DNA of 64,000 nucleotides from an uncultured Saprospiraceae bacterium (GTDB lineage Bacteria > Bacteroidota > Bacteroidia > Chitinophagales > Saprospiraceae): positions 1 through 64,000 of the forward strand of contig CALDGQ010000056.1 in assembly GCA_937941765.1 (NCBI GenBank). The letters are read 5' to 3'. Positions 46,889 through 57,272 of this stretch are shown here, in pieces. Position numbers and translations under genes: made by a program. How positions within the stretch are numbered: position 1 is the stretch's first letter; every line of letters starts with the position of its first letter. The notes under the pieces were generated by a model. It was not told where the DNA came from. It worked only from the letters and a program-made list of their open reading frames with translations, and did no database searches.

Positions 46889-49800
46889 ATGAACAATCTT
46901 TTACAAGAAAAATCCGAGCAGTCATTAATTTACAATGATGTAAAATTTGATCAGGATAAGTCCTGGTGTTTTACCCAAAGCATTTCAAATATAACATCAA
47001 ACACACAACTACCATTTTTTATCAACAAACCACCTGGTTCAGCTTATTGGCGTATGTTAATAGCTTTGCTTGTCTTTTGTTTTACACTTGGCGGACAAAA
47101 TTTATTCGCTAACAATTTGACTGGTCATTTGATTGAATGTGATGTGCTGACCGTTCAGCGTTCAAGTGATATTGGTACTGTATCTGTCGATGGGCAAAAT
47201 GGTTCTGGTGAAACAGCTGGAGATATTAATACATACGGATTGTACGATAATGTGGACTTTGCCGGCGCGTTTCCTCCCGGATATCAGATTTCCGAAGTAG
47301 AAGTTCAAGTGACCTTCACAAAAATGGATTCAGAGGAATGCGGGGTGGATGATCCTGACGACAATTCAACCTTTGATGCAGAAATTAGTATGGACCTCAC
47401 AACTTCACTCGGAACAGTGAACTTGATTCAAATGGAAAATTATGTTAATTGCGTAACAGGTGTCAACACAGTTACTGTGACTTTCAATCAATCAGCTGCT
47501 TCCATTGTATCTGGTTGTCCTACTTCTGGTACTTTTTTACCAGCAAACGGCTCTCTGGATGATTTTATTGGTTTAGATCCAGCAATTGAATTTGAACTTC
47601 ATATTGGAGATAATGTTGCTTTAGATATTTTATGCGTGGAAAGCTTTTCAGTAAACGTAACAGCAATTGAAGAAACCGAAGCTCCTGTGATCAATTGTGA
47701 TGTTGCACTTCTTTTAGAGGAGAATCTCGTAGAATGTAATATTACTTCGGTTATTTCTGTTACCGATAATTGCGATGCCAATCCAAGCATCACATATTCT
47801 GTTGAAGGTGAACCAATTTCTTTTCCATATGATTTTGGTGATTTTGCTACGCTCGAAATAACAGCTACAGATGAAAGTGGAAATTCCACTGATTGTCTAG
47901 TTGGTGTAATTAGATATCCCACAGCTGTACCTTGCGATGATGGAATCTGTGAAAACGGGATGGAATTTTGGGATGGTTGTAGTTGTCAAAATGGAGAACC
48001 TCCAGTAGACTGTACACCGACAATCACTTGCCCTGCCTTGGGACAAGTTGAATGTACGGATGGAAATACCCATCCAGATGCAACTGGATATGCAACAGTC
48101 GCGGAAGGCTGTGTTGTGGACATTGAATTTAGTGATGGTCAAATCAGCGGTTCTTGTCCAGAGGAATTTATAAGAACATGGACCGCAACAGATGCCTGCG
48201 GTAGGACGTCAACCTGCGATCAAATTATATCCAAAAAAGATGTCATTCCTCCTACGATCGATTGTCCTGATGACATAACCATTGAGTGTAGCGTTTCAAC
48301 CGACGACACGAATATTACTGGAAAAGCAACTGCAGAAGATAATTGTGCACTTGCAACAGAAGATGCGATAACTTATGTCGACTCAGAACCTATTGGAGAT
48401 TGTGTCAAAGTATTTACTAGAACTTGGACGGCAACAGATGCTTGTGGAAATACAACTAGTTGCGAACAAGAGATTACAATCGAAGATGAGTCTGCTCCTG
48501 ACTTGACCTGCCCAAAAGATGTGACGGTTGATTGTGCTGATTTGGAAGCAAATATTCACCCTGATAATACAGGCGAGCCAGAAGTTGAGGAAATATGCAA
48601 TATCGATATGCTTTCAATTACCTATTCGGATGCAGAACCAACAGGTGACTGTGCTACCATTCTATCATTCGAAAGAACATGGACCGCAACAGATGGCTGT
48701 GGGAATACGTCAACTTGTAAACAAACCATTTACATCTTGGATGAAACGCCACCTACGATTACCTGTCCTCCGAATATTGATGTGTCTTGCGAAATTGGTG
48801 TTGATCCTGCCGATACTGGGATGCCAACAATTATGGATGATTGCAATGAATTTACATTCGATTTTATGGATGGGGAGATAACAGGTGATTGTCCACAAAC
48901 TTTAGAAAGAACTTGGACGGCCATAGATGTCTGTGATAACGAAAGCTCATGTGTTCAAGTTATCAATATCTTTGATAATGCGCCGCCTGTGCTTTCAGGA
49001 ATTCCTGTGAATGTAACCGTTGAGTGCGATGCAGTTCCTCCACCACCGGAAGTGACAGCAACTGATCTTTGTGATGAAGAACTAACAGTAAACTTTACAG
49101 AAGAAAGAACGGATGGGAACTGTCTCTACAACTATACATTGTTAAGAACCTGGTCGGCTGCAGACAACTGTGGAAATGAAGTAGTAGAGTCGCAAACGAT
49201 TACCGTTCAAGATACGGAAGCACCCGTTATTATTTGTCCTGAAGACATAACATTAGCATGTGATGCTTCAACAGTACCAGAACAAGAAGAATTTGGATTT
49301 GAAGAACCAGAATTAGAAGAATATATTTCAGAAGAATACGAATTAGAATTATTTAGAGAATATGGATTAGAAGGAACAATAGTCGCCGCAACAGCAACGG
49401 ACAATTGTGGAGTAGCAACAATTTCTTATACTGATGGAGATCCAACCGGAATTTGTCCAGTAACCTTTATGAGGACTTGGACCGCTACAGATGAATGCGG
49501 CAACAGCGCTTCTTGTATGCAAACGATTACCCTTGTTGATGAAGAAGCTCCAACCATCACTTGTCCTACCAATACGGAAGTATCTTGTGATGAAAGTTTG
49601 GAACCCGATAATACGGGTGAACCAACGGTAGATGATAATTGTAATACAGTCACCTTCGCGCATTTAGATGATCCGGTAACAGGTAATTGTCCACAAACTT
49701 TATTGAGAAATTGGACAGCAACAGATGCTTGTGGAAATACGTCAGCTTGTACCCAAACAATTACAATCGTTGATAATTCACCACCAACAATCGCTTGTCC

Positions 49801-52800
49801 AGATGGTGTAACTGTCTCTTGCGATGAAAGTCTTGATCCTTCCAATACTGGATCAGCAACTGCAGAGGATAATTGTAATACATTTAACATCACTTATGCG
49901 GATGAACTAACAAGCGATGGTTGTACTCAAACCTATATAAGAACATGGACTGCAACTGATTTATGTGGAAACTTGTCATCTTGTACACAAAATATAACTG
50001 TCGAATTTGATGTACCTCCTATTATTGTATGTCCAGATGATATAAAATTAATTTGTCTAGATGCAGATACAGATCCGAATGTCATAGGATCAGCAACTGC
50101 TACAAGTGCTTGTGGTTCCGCTACCGTATCTTATGAAGACGGAGTAATTTCTGGTGAGTGTCCTATTTCATTTATAAGAACATGGACAGCAACTGATGCT
50201 TGTGGAAATACTGCTACCTGTGAACAATTAATTACGAAGAAAGATAACGTAAGTCCACAATTAACCTGTGCTCCTCCAGTAACCATTCATTGTGGGGAAT
50301 CTTCCGATCCTGAATTTACTGGGGAGGCATCTGCTGAAGATAATTGTGGAAGTGTAGAAGTTGATTATAGTGATGGACCAATTACTGGAGTATGTCCACA
50401 AAAATTTATAAGAACATGGACTGCAACGGATGAGTGTGGAAATATTTCTGCCTGTGAGCAAATGATTACCATTGTTGATTATACCGTTCCAACGATAGCA
50501 TGTCCGAATGTGTTTGTAATTGCATGTGAAGCGGTTGATACGGATCCAGATATCACAGGAATTCCAATGGCAGAAGATCCATGTTTAGCAGATGTATTTT
50601 ACAACGATGGAGCATTGCCAGATGATTGTCTGGAAGGTGATTTTTTTGTAAGAACATGGACCGCAGTAGATTTTTGTGGAAACCAAACTTCTTGCGAACA
50701 GAAAATCTATATCATTGATGAAACGCCACCGACGATTACCTGTCCTGAAGATACGGAAGTGTCTTGTGAGATTGGTGTCGATCCAGCCGATACTGGAATG
50801 CCAACTGCAATAGATAATTGCAATGAATTTACATTCGATTATATGGATGGAGAGATTATGGGTAGTTGCCCAGAAACTTTTGTAAGAACTTGGACAGCCA
50901 CAGATGCCTGTGGTAATGTGAGCTCATGTGATCAAGTTATCAATATTTTTGATAATACTCCTCCTGTGCTTTCAGGCGTTCCTTTGGATTTAACCGTTGA
51001 GTGTAATGCCGTGTCTGAAGCTCCAGAAGTGACAGCAACTGATCTTTGTGATGAAGCAGTAGAAGTAAACTTTACCGAAGTAAGTACGGATGGAGACTGT
51101 CCTTACAATTATACATTGTTAAGAACCTGGTCGGCTGCAGACATCTGTGGAAATGAAGTAGAAGTATCACAAACGATTACCGTTCAAGATACAGAAGCTC
51201 CTGTTATTATTTGTCCTGAAGATATAACATTAGCATGTGATGCTTCAACAGAACCAGAATTTGAAGAAAATGGATTACAAGAATTTAATGGTGAAGCAAA
51301 TAATGACGGTGGAAAGGTTTATTTGAGAAGTAACATTGGTCTTCCTTGGAACCTGATGGGGAACGAAAATGCAATGGATGATGTTTTTGGAGTTGGAAAT
51401 TGGCAAGACTTGAGATATGAAACAGTTGATGTAGTAACATTGTTATCAAGCACAAACGATTTCATTTTTATGGAAGGTGGTGATGATAACGCTAATGCAA
51501 TGGAAGCATTTTTAGATGTCAATTTACCTGCCATAGAAGCTTGGGTAAGTAATGGAGGAAGTTTAATCCTGAACGCAGCACCGAATGTGGGGGATGGAAT
51601 GAATTTTGGATTTGGTGGCGTTGCCTTGACTTATCCTGATGAAAGTTATGATCTTTCTGTGGCTGCACCAGGTCATTCGATTTTTACTGGGCCTAACTTA
51701 CCTACCGGAGATATATATTGTAATTTTGGTGCTCATGGTATTATTTGTCCACCGGGAATGACAGCATTGCTGACTCAGGCAGGTAATAATAAAGTCGTGT
51801 TGGCCGAAACTTCATGGGGAAGTGGAAACGTAATTTTTGGAGGACTACCATTGCCATGGTACGATGATTCATTATTTAATCAACCTGTTTCTCATAACAC
51901 GCTACTCAACTTAATTGCATACGCAGGTGGGCAAGGAGCAACAGCAAGCAATGTCGCTGCAACAGCAATTGACAATTGTGGAGAAGCAACCGTTACTTAT
52001 TCTGATGGAGAAGAAACCGGAACTTGTCCAGTAAGCTTTATTAGAACCTGGACCGCTACAGATGAATGCGGAAATAGTACTACTTGCACGCAAACAATCA
52101 CGCTTGTTGATGAAGAAGCTCCAACCATTACTTGTCCTGCAGCTACGGAAGTATCTTGTGATTCAAGTTTAGAGCCTATTTCTACGGGTGTACCAACTGC
52201 AGATGATAATTGCAATGCTGTTACCTTTTCACATTTAGATGATCCAATAACAGATAATTGTCCACAAACTTTAGTGAGAAATTGGACGGCCACAGATGCT
52301 TGTGGAAACGTATCAACTTGTACCCAGACGATTACAATTGTTGATAATTCACCGCCAATAATCACTTGTCCAATGGATGCAACCGTCTCCTGTGATGAAA
52401 GTTTGGATCCTGATAATACGGGATCACCAACCGCAGAAGATAATTGTAATGCTGTTACCTTCACTCATGAAGATGGACCAATAGAAGGGAGTTGTCCACA
52501 AACTTTTGCAAGAACATGGACGGCAACAGATGCTTGTGGAAACGAGTCATCTTGTACACAAACCATTACCATTGAATTTGATGTGCCACCTGTCATTGAA
52601 TGTCCAGCTACAATAAAGCTCATTTGTCTTGATGCAGATACGGATCCAGATATCATCGGATCAGCAACCGCTACAAGTGCTTGTGGTTCCGCTACTGTAT
52701 CTCATGAAGACGGAGCAATTTCAGGAGATTGTCCAATTTCTTTTATCAGAACTTGGACCGCAACGGATGATTGTGGAAATACTTCTACCTGTGATCAAAC

Positions 52801-55198
52801 AATCACATTGAAAGATAATGTTGGACCACAAATAACTTGTGTTGCTGATGCAACCATTCAATGTGGAGAATCTTCGGACCCCGAAAATACAGGTGGCGAA
52901 GCAACCGCAACAGATAATTGTAATGGTGTAGAAGTCAGCTATAGTGATGGACCAATTTCCGGAGTTTGTCCAAAAAAATTCATTAGAACGTGGACGGCAG
53001 TCGATCTCTGTGGAAATGCATCCTCTTGTACCCAAATGATTACAATTGAGGATGAAACGGGTCCTGCACTCGAATGCCCTAATGTATTTACTGTTGATTG
53101 CAATAACTCCGATGTTAGTCCTGATGTTACAGGATATGCAGTTGCAGAAGATCCGTGTTTAGCATCCTTGACTTACATGGATGAAGATGCGGGCGTACTT
53201 TGTGGGGATGGGGATCATTTTGTTAGAACTTGGATTGCAGTTGATGAATGTGGGAACCAAACCACTTGTGAACAAAAAATCTACGTTACGGATGATACAC
53301 CACCTACTATTACTTGTCCGGCAGATACGCAAGTGTCTTGTGATGAAAGTATAGATCCTATCGATACTGGTGAGCCAACTGGGGTGGATGATTGTAATGA
53401 CGTAACATTCGACTATAGCGATGAATTTAATGGAAGTGCCACTGGTAGTTGCGCTCAAATTTTGATAAGAACATGGGCGGCAACTGATGCTTGTGGCAAC
53501 GAAAGTACTTGTGAACAAACCATTACAGTCGTCGATGATGCACCACCAGTTCTTTCAGGCGTACCAGATGATATGACCTTAAATTGTGTCGGAATAAATG
53601 ATCCTATAGTCACTGCTACCGATAATTGTGATGGTGAACTAGCAGTGACAACTACTGTAACGTCAGAGCCAGGAGAATGTCAGCATGAATTCACAATGAC
53701 GATAACCTATACCGCAACAGATGCTTGTGGAAATGTGGCGACGGATGATTTTACCATCGTTAGTATTGATATAACCGCTCCAGTGTTAGACGAAAAGCCG
53801 GATGATTTGGATGTGGCTTGTGACAATGTTCCTGAACCACCTACGATAACTGCATCTGGAGTCGACCTTTGCGATATCAATCTGGTAGTTGAATTCTCGC
53901 AAGAAACTGTTCCTGGAATTTGTATTCATACCTACACATTGTTAAGGACTTGGTCCGTTTCTGATGCTTGCGGGAATATTGATAGCCATACTCAGACTAT
54001 AAATGTTTCGGATACTGAAAATCCTGTGATCTCTTGCCCTGCTGATGTGGTTATTAATTGTGAAGAGATAGAAACTGCAATATTAGGAGAAGCAACTGCT
54101 ACGGACAATTGTGGAGATCCTACCATTACATTTGAGGATGGAGAAATTACGGGTGACTGTCCAGTTTCAATTATAAGAACATGGACCGCAACAGATGATT
54201 GTGGAAATCCTTCCTCTTGTATGCAAACCATAACCATAGATGATGAAGAGGGACCAACAATAACTTGTCCGATTGATGCAACTGTTAGTTGCGCAAATGC
54301 AGATACAGATCCTGCAATAACAGGGGAAGCAACTGCTACCGACAATTGTGGAGATCCTGATATCACATTCGAAGACGGTGAAATTTCAGGAAGTTGTCCT
54401 ATGACATTTACAAGAACATGGATCGCAACAGACGCATGTGGAAATGCGACCGAATGCATGCAGGAAATTTCAATTCAAGATGACTCCGCACCAATGACAA
54501 GTTCTTGCAATGATATTTCAATCTCCGTTAATGAAGACGGTTTCACTTCCTTGACAGAGACAGATCTTCTGGCAATACTGGGAGATGTAGTTGACGATTG
54601 TACCGCATTCGATGAATTAATGATCAGTGTAAGTCCTAATAGTTTCAGCTGCGATGATATCAATAGTACAATTCCAGTGACGATAACAGTAACAGATGCT
54701 TGTAATAACAGTGTTGAGTGTATAGCCGATATCACAATTGCGGGTTTCTGTGATGATGAAGGATTTATTGATTTAGTACCATCGTTATCGATTATGTCTG
54801 CAACGATTAATGATATCGAACCTGTAGCTGGAATATTGAAGATTAATGAAATTGGTGGACATCAAACTGATGGTTCTACCGTCACAGTATATGTTTCTAA
54901 CGATTCCAAATTGAACTTTACTTGGGATCCTACTTTGACGAGTGTTGCTGGGACCACAGTTGATAATTCAATCTGGGACTACGCTATGATAGGTGGATGG
55001 CATATGTTTACTTCTAACAATACATTCACAGAAGTTTCTGCCTATGGTGTTGCTAAATTGGGTTTTTTAGGAATGTTTGACGCCAATAACGGACAAGGAA
55101 GTACCTCATTTACTATGATTATCGATACAGGCAGTGGTGGAGAATTAGTGCCAGAGAATAATATAACTGCTCAAATCGTTGATTTTTTCCCAGAATAG
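46889..55198 (+). CDS. Giant HYR-repeat surface protein
   Basis: A 2769-residue surface protein. A polar 50-residue start precedes a hydrophobic segment (MLIALLVFCFTLGG, 56-69) and FANN, so it is an extended signal peptide. After a beta-domain (80-265) come about 24 HYR/Ig-like modules of 75-85 residues with the refrain RTWTATDACGN and two Cys each (ITCP...; ...STC). Modules 4-11 and 12-19 form an eight-module super-repeat. In the second copy a domain of about 215 residues is inserted (about 1467-1685; VYLRSNIGLPWNLMG...FGGLPLPWYDDS), reminiscent of ThuA/class I glutamine-amidotransferase-like folds. The end (about 2640-2769) is a different beta-domain (VTVYVSNDSKLNFTWDPTL), with no T9SS tail. 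Likely an adhesin. ATG 46889 is the only plausible start. Confidence 0.88.
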   Translation: MNNLLQEKSEQSLIYNDVKFDQDKSWCFTQSISNITSNTQLPFFINKPPGSAYWRMLIALLVFCFTLGGQNLFANNLTGHLIECDVLTVQRSSDIGTVSVDGQNGSGETAGDINTYGLYDNVDFAGAFPPGYQISEVEVQVTFTKMDSEECGVDDPDDNSTFDAEISMDLTTSLGTVNLIQMENYVNCVTGVNTVTVTFNQSAASIVSGCPTSGTFLPANGSLDDFIGLDPAIEFELHIGDNVALDILCVESFSVNVTAIEETEAPVINCDVALLLEENLVECNITSVISVTDNCDANPSITYSVEGEPISFPYDFGDFATLEITATDESGNSTDCLVGVIRYPTAVPCDDGICENGMEFWDGCSCQNGEPPVDCTPTITCPALGQVECTDGNTHPDATGYATVAEGCVVDIEFSDGQISGSCPEEFIRTWTATDACGRTSTCDQIISKKDVIPPTIDCPDDITIECSVSTDDTNITGKATAEDNCALATEDAITYVDSEPIGDCVKVFTRTWTATDACGNTTSCEQEITIEDESAPDLTCPKDVTVDCADLEANIHPDNTGEPEVEEICNIDMLSITYSDAEPTGDCATILSFERTWTATDGCGNTSTCKQTIYILDETPPTITCPPNIDVSCEIGVDPADTGMPTIMDDCNEFTFDFMDGEITGDCPQTLERTWTAIDVCDNESSCVQVINIFDNAPPVLSGIPVNVTVECDAVPPPPEVTATDLCDEELTVNFTEERTDGNCLYNYTLLRTWSAADNCGNEVVESQTITVQDTEAPVIICPEDITLACDASTVPEQEEFGFEEPELEEYISEEYELELFREYGLEGTIVAATATDNCGVATISYTDGDPTGICPVTFMRTWTATDECGNSASCMQTITLVDEEAPTITCPTNTEVSCDESLEPDNTGEPTVDDNCNTVTFAHLDDPVTGNCPQTLLRNWTATDACGNTSACTQTITIVDNSPPTIACPDGVTVSCDESLDPSNTGSATAEDNCNTFNITYADELTSDGCTQTYIRTWTATDLCGNLSSCTQNITVEFDVPPIIVCPDDIKLICLDADTDPNVIGSATATSACGSATVSYEDGVISGECPISFIRTWTATDACGNTATCEQLITKKDNVSPQLTCAPPVTIHCGESSDPEFTGEASAEDNCGSVEVDYSDGPITGVCPQKFIRTWTATDECGNISACEQMITIVDYTVPTIACPNVFVIACEAVDTDPDITGIPMAEDPCLADVFYNDGALPDDCLEGDFFVRTWTAVDFCGNQTSCEQKIYIIDETPPTITCPEDTEVSCEIGVDPADTGMPTAIDNCNEFTFDYMDGEIMGSCPETFVRTWTATDACGNVSSCDQVINIFDNTPPVLSGVPLDLTVECNAVSEAPEVTATDLCDEAVEVNFTEVSTDGDCPYNYTLLRTWSAADICGNEVEVSQTITVQDTEAPVIICPEDITLACDASTEPEFEENGLQEFNGEANNDGGKVYLRSNIGLPWNLMGNENAMDDVFGVGNWQDLRYETVDVVTLLSSTNDFIFMEGGDDNANAMEAFLDVNLPAIEAWVSNGGSLILNAAPNVGDGMNFGFGGVALTYPDESYDLSVAAPGHSIFTGPNLPTGDIYCNFGAHGIICPPGMTALLTQAGNNKVVLAETSWGSGNVIFGGLPLPWYDDSLFNQPVSHNTLLNLIAYAGGQGATASNVAATAIDNCGEATVTYSDGEETGTCPVSFIRTWTATDECGNSTTCTQTITLVDEEAPTITCPAATEVSCDSSLEPISTGVPTADDNCNAVTFSHLDDPITDNCPQTLVRNWTATDACGNVSTCTQTITIVDNSPPIITCPMDATVSCDESLDPDNTGSPTAEDNCNAVTFTHEDGPIEGSCPQTFARTWTATDACGNESSCTQTITIEFDVPPVIECPATIKLICLDADTDPDIIGSATATSACGSATVSHEDGAISGDCPISFIRTWTATDDCGNTSTCDQTITLKDNVGPQITCVADATIQCGESSDPENTGGEATATDNCNGVEVSYSDGPISGVCPKKFIRTWTAVDLCGNASSCTQMITIEDETGPALECPNVFTVDCNNSDVSPDVTGYAVAEDPCLASLTYMDEDAGVLCGDGDHFVRTWIAVDECGNQTTCEQKIYVTDDTPPTITCPADTQVSCDESIDPIDTGEPTGVDDCNDVTFDYSDEFNGSATGSCAQILIRTWAATDACGNESTCEQTITVVDDAPPVLSGVPDDMTLNCVGINDPIVTATDNCDGELAVTTTVTSEPGECQHEFTMTITYTATDACGNVATDDFTIVSIDITAPVLDEKPDDLDVACDNVPEPPTITASGVDLCDINLVVEFSQETVPGICIHTYTLLRTWSVSDACGNIDSHTQTINVSDTENPVISCPADVVINCEEIETAILGEATATDNCGDPTITFEDGEITGDCPVSIIRTWTATDDCGNPSSCMQTITIDDEEGPTITCPIDATVSCANADTDPAITGEATATDNCGDPDITFEDGEISGSCPMTFTRTWIATDACGNATECMQEISIQDDSAPMTSSCNDISISVNEDGFTSLTETDLLAILGDVVDDCTAFDELMISVSPNSFSCDDINSTIPVTITVTDACNNSVECIADITIAGFCDDEGFIDLVPSLSIMSATINDIEPVAGILKINEIGGHQTDGSTVTVYVSNDSKLNFTWDPTLTSVAGTTVDNSIWDYAMIGGWHMFTSNNTFTEVSAYGVAKLGFLGMFDANNGQGSTSFTMIIDTGSGGELVPENNITAQIVDFFPE
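51290..51945 (+). other. Inserted amidotransferase-like domain within the HYR array
   Basis: Encodes about 215 residues rich in Gly/Asn with no Cys pair of the HYR type: KVYLRSNIGLPWNLMGNENA, FIFMEGGDDNANAMEAFL, WVSNGGSLILNAAPN, GHSIFTGPNLPTG, WGSGNVIFGGLPLPWY, NTLLNLIAYAGG. The strand-loop order (EGG, GG-x-L, G-H-S/P-I-F/L, A-G-G end) is like ThuA-type or GATase1-like folds used in many secreted proteins, often without catalytic residues. In the sister copy of the super-repeat a short acidic linker lies at the same place (about 49260-49385). Confidence 0.55.
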
Positions 55199-55228
55199 TC
55201 TAGGTAATAAAAATTTGAACTGTCAACT

Positions 55229-55264
55229 AAAAGAAGTGCTGGCAAAAAAACAGCACTTCTTTTT
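55229..55264 (+). terminator. Rho-independent terminator after the giant gene
   Basis: Perfect stem AAGAAGTGCTG (55231-55241) with CAGCACTTCTT (55251-55261), A-rich loop, then a T-run. It separates the giant gene from the next one. Confidence 0.85.
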
Positions 55265-55279
55265 CAAAAAATATAAATA

Positions 55280-56317
55280 ATGAAAAATATAAATTACATT
55301 TTCACCATCGCAATTCTAATGTTATCTAGCATTTTGTTTGCTCAAAATCCACTGGTGTATCAACCGACTATGTCGGCGAATCCTATTTCTGAAAATTCAA
55401 CAATGACAGGTAGATTTAAACTGTCCAACTTAGGAGTTGATCTAGCAACTATGCCACTTGCACTAGAAATTGATATCAGTTATAATAACGTCAGACCAAC
55501 GGGACCTCCGACAGGACCAGGTGCCGCTTTTTTTATTTGGACTTATGATCAAACCTTTAATGTTCACAAAGGAGTCCAAATAATGACGATTCCAACTAAT
55601 TCTCCTCCTCCGGAATATTGTGTCGATTTAAGTTTTGTGGTGGATAGTGGAACTGCTGGTGGTCAAGGAGGATTTAAAGCCGAATTGAATAGTATCATTT
55701 CTCCTCCCAATATTGAAACCGATGACGCTGCTTCATTGTATCATCTCATCATCGAAGAGATAAGATTGCCTGTCGAACTAATGACTTTTACAGGTAGAAA
55801 AATTGATATAGGGAATTTACTGGAATGGGTCACTGCATCTGAAAACAACAATGCAGGATTTAGAATTCAGAAATCTGCTAATGGTCAAAATTGGGAAAAT
55901 ATTGGTTGGGTCCTAGGTCATGGTACCACTTCAGAAATCAATGGGTATGAGTTTTTGGACAGAGTTCCTTTTTACGGAGACAATTTCTATAGACTGAAAC
56001 AACTAGATTTAGATGGAACCTTCTCGTATTCTAACATTGTAAATCTTATTCACGAAAGCGAAGGAATAGAAATCAAAGTTTTACCTAACCCGTCACCTGG
56101 AGAAATAGATGTGACCGTTAGAAATCCAGATAAACATAAAATGAAAATTTCTTTGCATGACAGCTCAGGAATTTTGATTTGGAGATCTGATGTTATTGTA
56201 GGTTTAAGCACCTGGCAAAAAAGTTTTAACCTGAAACAGAAAGAAGCTTATTTGCTCACTGTAGAGATTGGTAAAAAGACTTATACAGAAAAGATTTTAA
56301 TAATTGATAAAGTATAA
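55280..56317 (+). CDS. Secreted protein with T9SS sorting tail
   Basis: A secreted protein of 345 residues. Signal peptide to about residue 21 (SSILFAQ). Residues 25-175 form a beta-rich domain of unknown type with Pro-rich loops (RPTGPPTGPGAAFF). Residues 178-260 are the Ig-like spacer common in Bacteroidota (LPVELMTFTGRKIDIGNLLEW, NGYEFLDRVPFYGDNFYRLK), and VLPNPSPGEIDVTV to KILIIDKV is a type A T9SS sorting domain. The gene follows the giant gene by 81 bp but a terminator stands between, so it is at most partly co-transcribed. It might be a surface partner of the giant protein, which lacks such a tail; inference. Confidence 0.85.
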   Translation: MKNINYIFTIAILMLSSILFAQNPLVYQPTMSANPISENSTMTGRFKLSNLGVDLATMPLALEIDISYNNVRPTGPPTGPGAAFFIWTYDQTFNVHKGVQIMTIPTNSPPPEYCVDLSFVVDSGTAGGQGGFKAELNSIISPPNIETDDAASLYHLIIEEIRLPVELMTFTGRKIDIGNLLEWVTASENNNAGFRIQKSANGQNWENIGWVLGHGTTSEINGYEFLDRVPFYGDNFYRLKQLDLDGTFSYSNIVNLIHESEGIEIKVLPNPSPGEIDVTVRNPDKHKMKISLHDSSGILIWRSDVIVGLSTWQKSFNLKQKEAYLLTVEIGKKTYTEKILIIDKV

Positions 56318-56329
56318 CCTCAATCAAAA

Positions 56330-56361
56330 AAAGGCGTTTCATTGTAAAATGAAACGCCTTT
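56330..56361 (+). terminator. Rho-independent terminator after the T9SS-tailed gene
   Basis: Stem AAAGGCGTTTCATT with AATGAAACGCCTTT, loop GTAA, 13 bases after the stop codon. It is symmetric, with A-run before and T-run after. Confidence 0.85.
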
Positions 56362-57272
56362 ATAAATTAAGGTGTGTCTCGTCCTAAAATAGCGTTTCAA
56401 TATAAAATGAGAACCTATAAAAAAATTATAGAGTCCGGTCATCTCTCTTTATGAAAAATAAATTTCCGATCCTACGCCTTTGTTTTAGCCAATAATGGTG
56501 ATTTCGAATTTTTAGGATGATTGGGTTACAGTTTCGATGAAATTTTTGAGAATTTATTTTAGCTACTCGGACAGACTTGGCAAGTTTCATCCTTGCTTTA
56601 GACTAGGCAGGTTTGGTCCAAGCTATCTGCCAAGCAAAACCTGCCTAGTCTTTCTGAACCCATCTTTTCTGAACTGAACCCAAATACTCCAAAAAAAAAG
56701 ACGTTTCGAAGGCTCGAAACGTCTTTAACAACAAATTATAATCCCATGAACATATCCAAGTTTGTGTCTAAATTTGGTATCTGGTTATCAAGCAGACTTT
56801 TTGGAATTTTAAAAAATGCGTCCCGAAAGGGCTTCCGGGACGCAACAACAAATTATAATCCCATGAACATATCCAAATTTAGAGGAGCTACTTTTTAGCT
56901 CGTAGAGAATGTTTATCAAGTATTCTCTGTGTAATTTTCTTTATCACTTTACCTTCTCACTAATTACAATGTAAATATGGGCGCTTTTGTCACTGTTTAC
57001 AAAGACAAAAACGAGCAATTGTGAATGATGTAAATGTCTAAAATGTTAATAAAACCATCATAAGTGATTGATTATCAGTAAAAATTATGTAAATAAAACG
57101 AAATTTGTGAAAAAAATATTGCGAAAAGCTAAAAAAAAAAGCTAAAAATAGTGTCAAGTTTTTTTGAGTTAAAGGTGATTTGGGTAGAAAATCCAATAAA
57201 AAAACTTAAAATATTGTTTAAAAAAAGTGATTCCTACCTCGTTTTGAATAAAACTCATACTTTCAGCACTTT
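56362..57272. repeat. Intergenic region with hairpins and a repeated 33-bp word
   Basis: About 0.9 kb with no gene. GACTAGGCAGG (56601-56611) pairs with CCTGCCTAGTC (56641-56651). A second hairpin, GACGTTTCGA/TCGAAACGTC (56701-56724), is followed by AACAACAAATTATAATCCCA(TGAACATATCCAA) at 56728-56760. A third, GCGTCCCG/CGGGACGC (56819-56843), is followed by the same 33-bp word at 56844-56876. So a hairpin-plus-word unit occurs twice about 115 bp apart. The last 300 bases are AT-rich and should hold the promoter of the DUF4403 gene. Confidence 0.65.

Noticed and set aside
49207-49893. Long antisense frames within the giant gene (also 51997-52464, 53992-54459)
   Set aside because: They repeat with the HYR modules on the opposite strand and are mirror images of the Thr/Cys-rich coding repeats.
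47641-54459. T9SS or integrin-type domains inside the HYR array
   Set aside because: All modules carry the HYR refrain with Cys pairs; only the insert near 51290-51945 and the last 130 residues are different.
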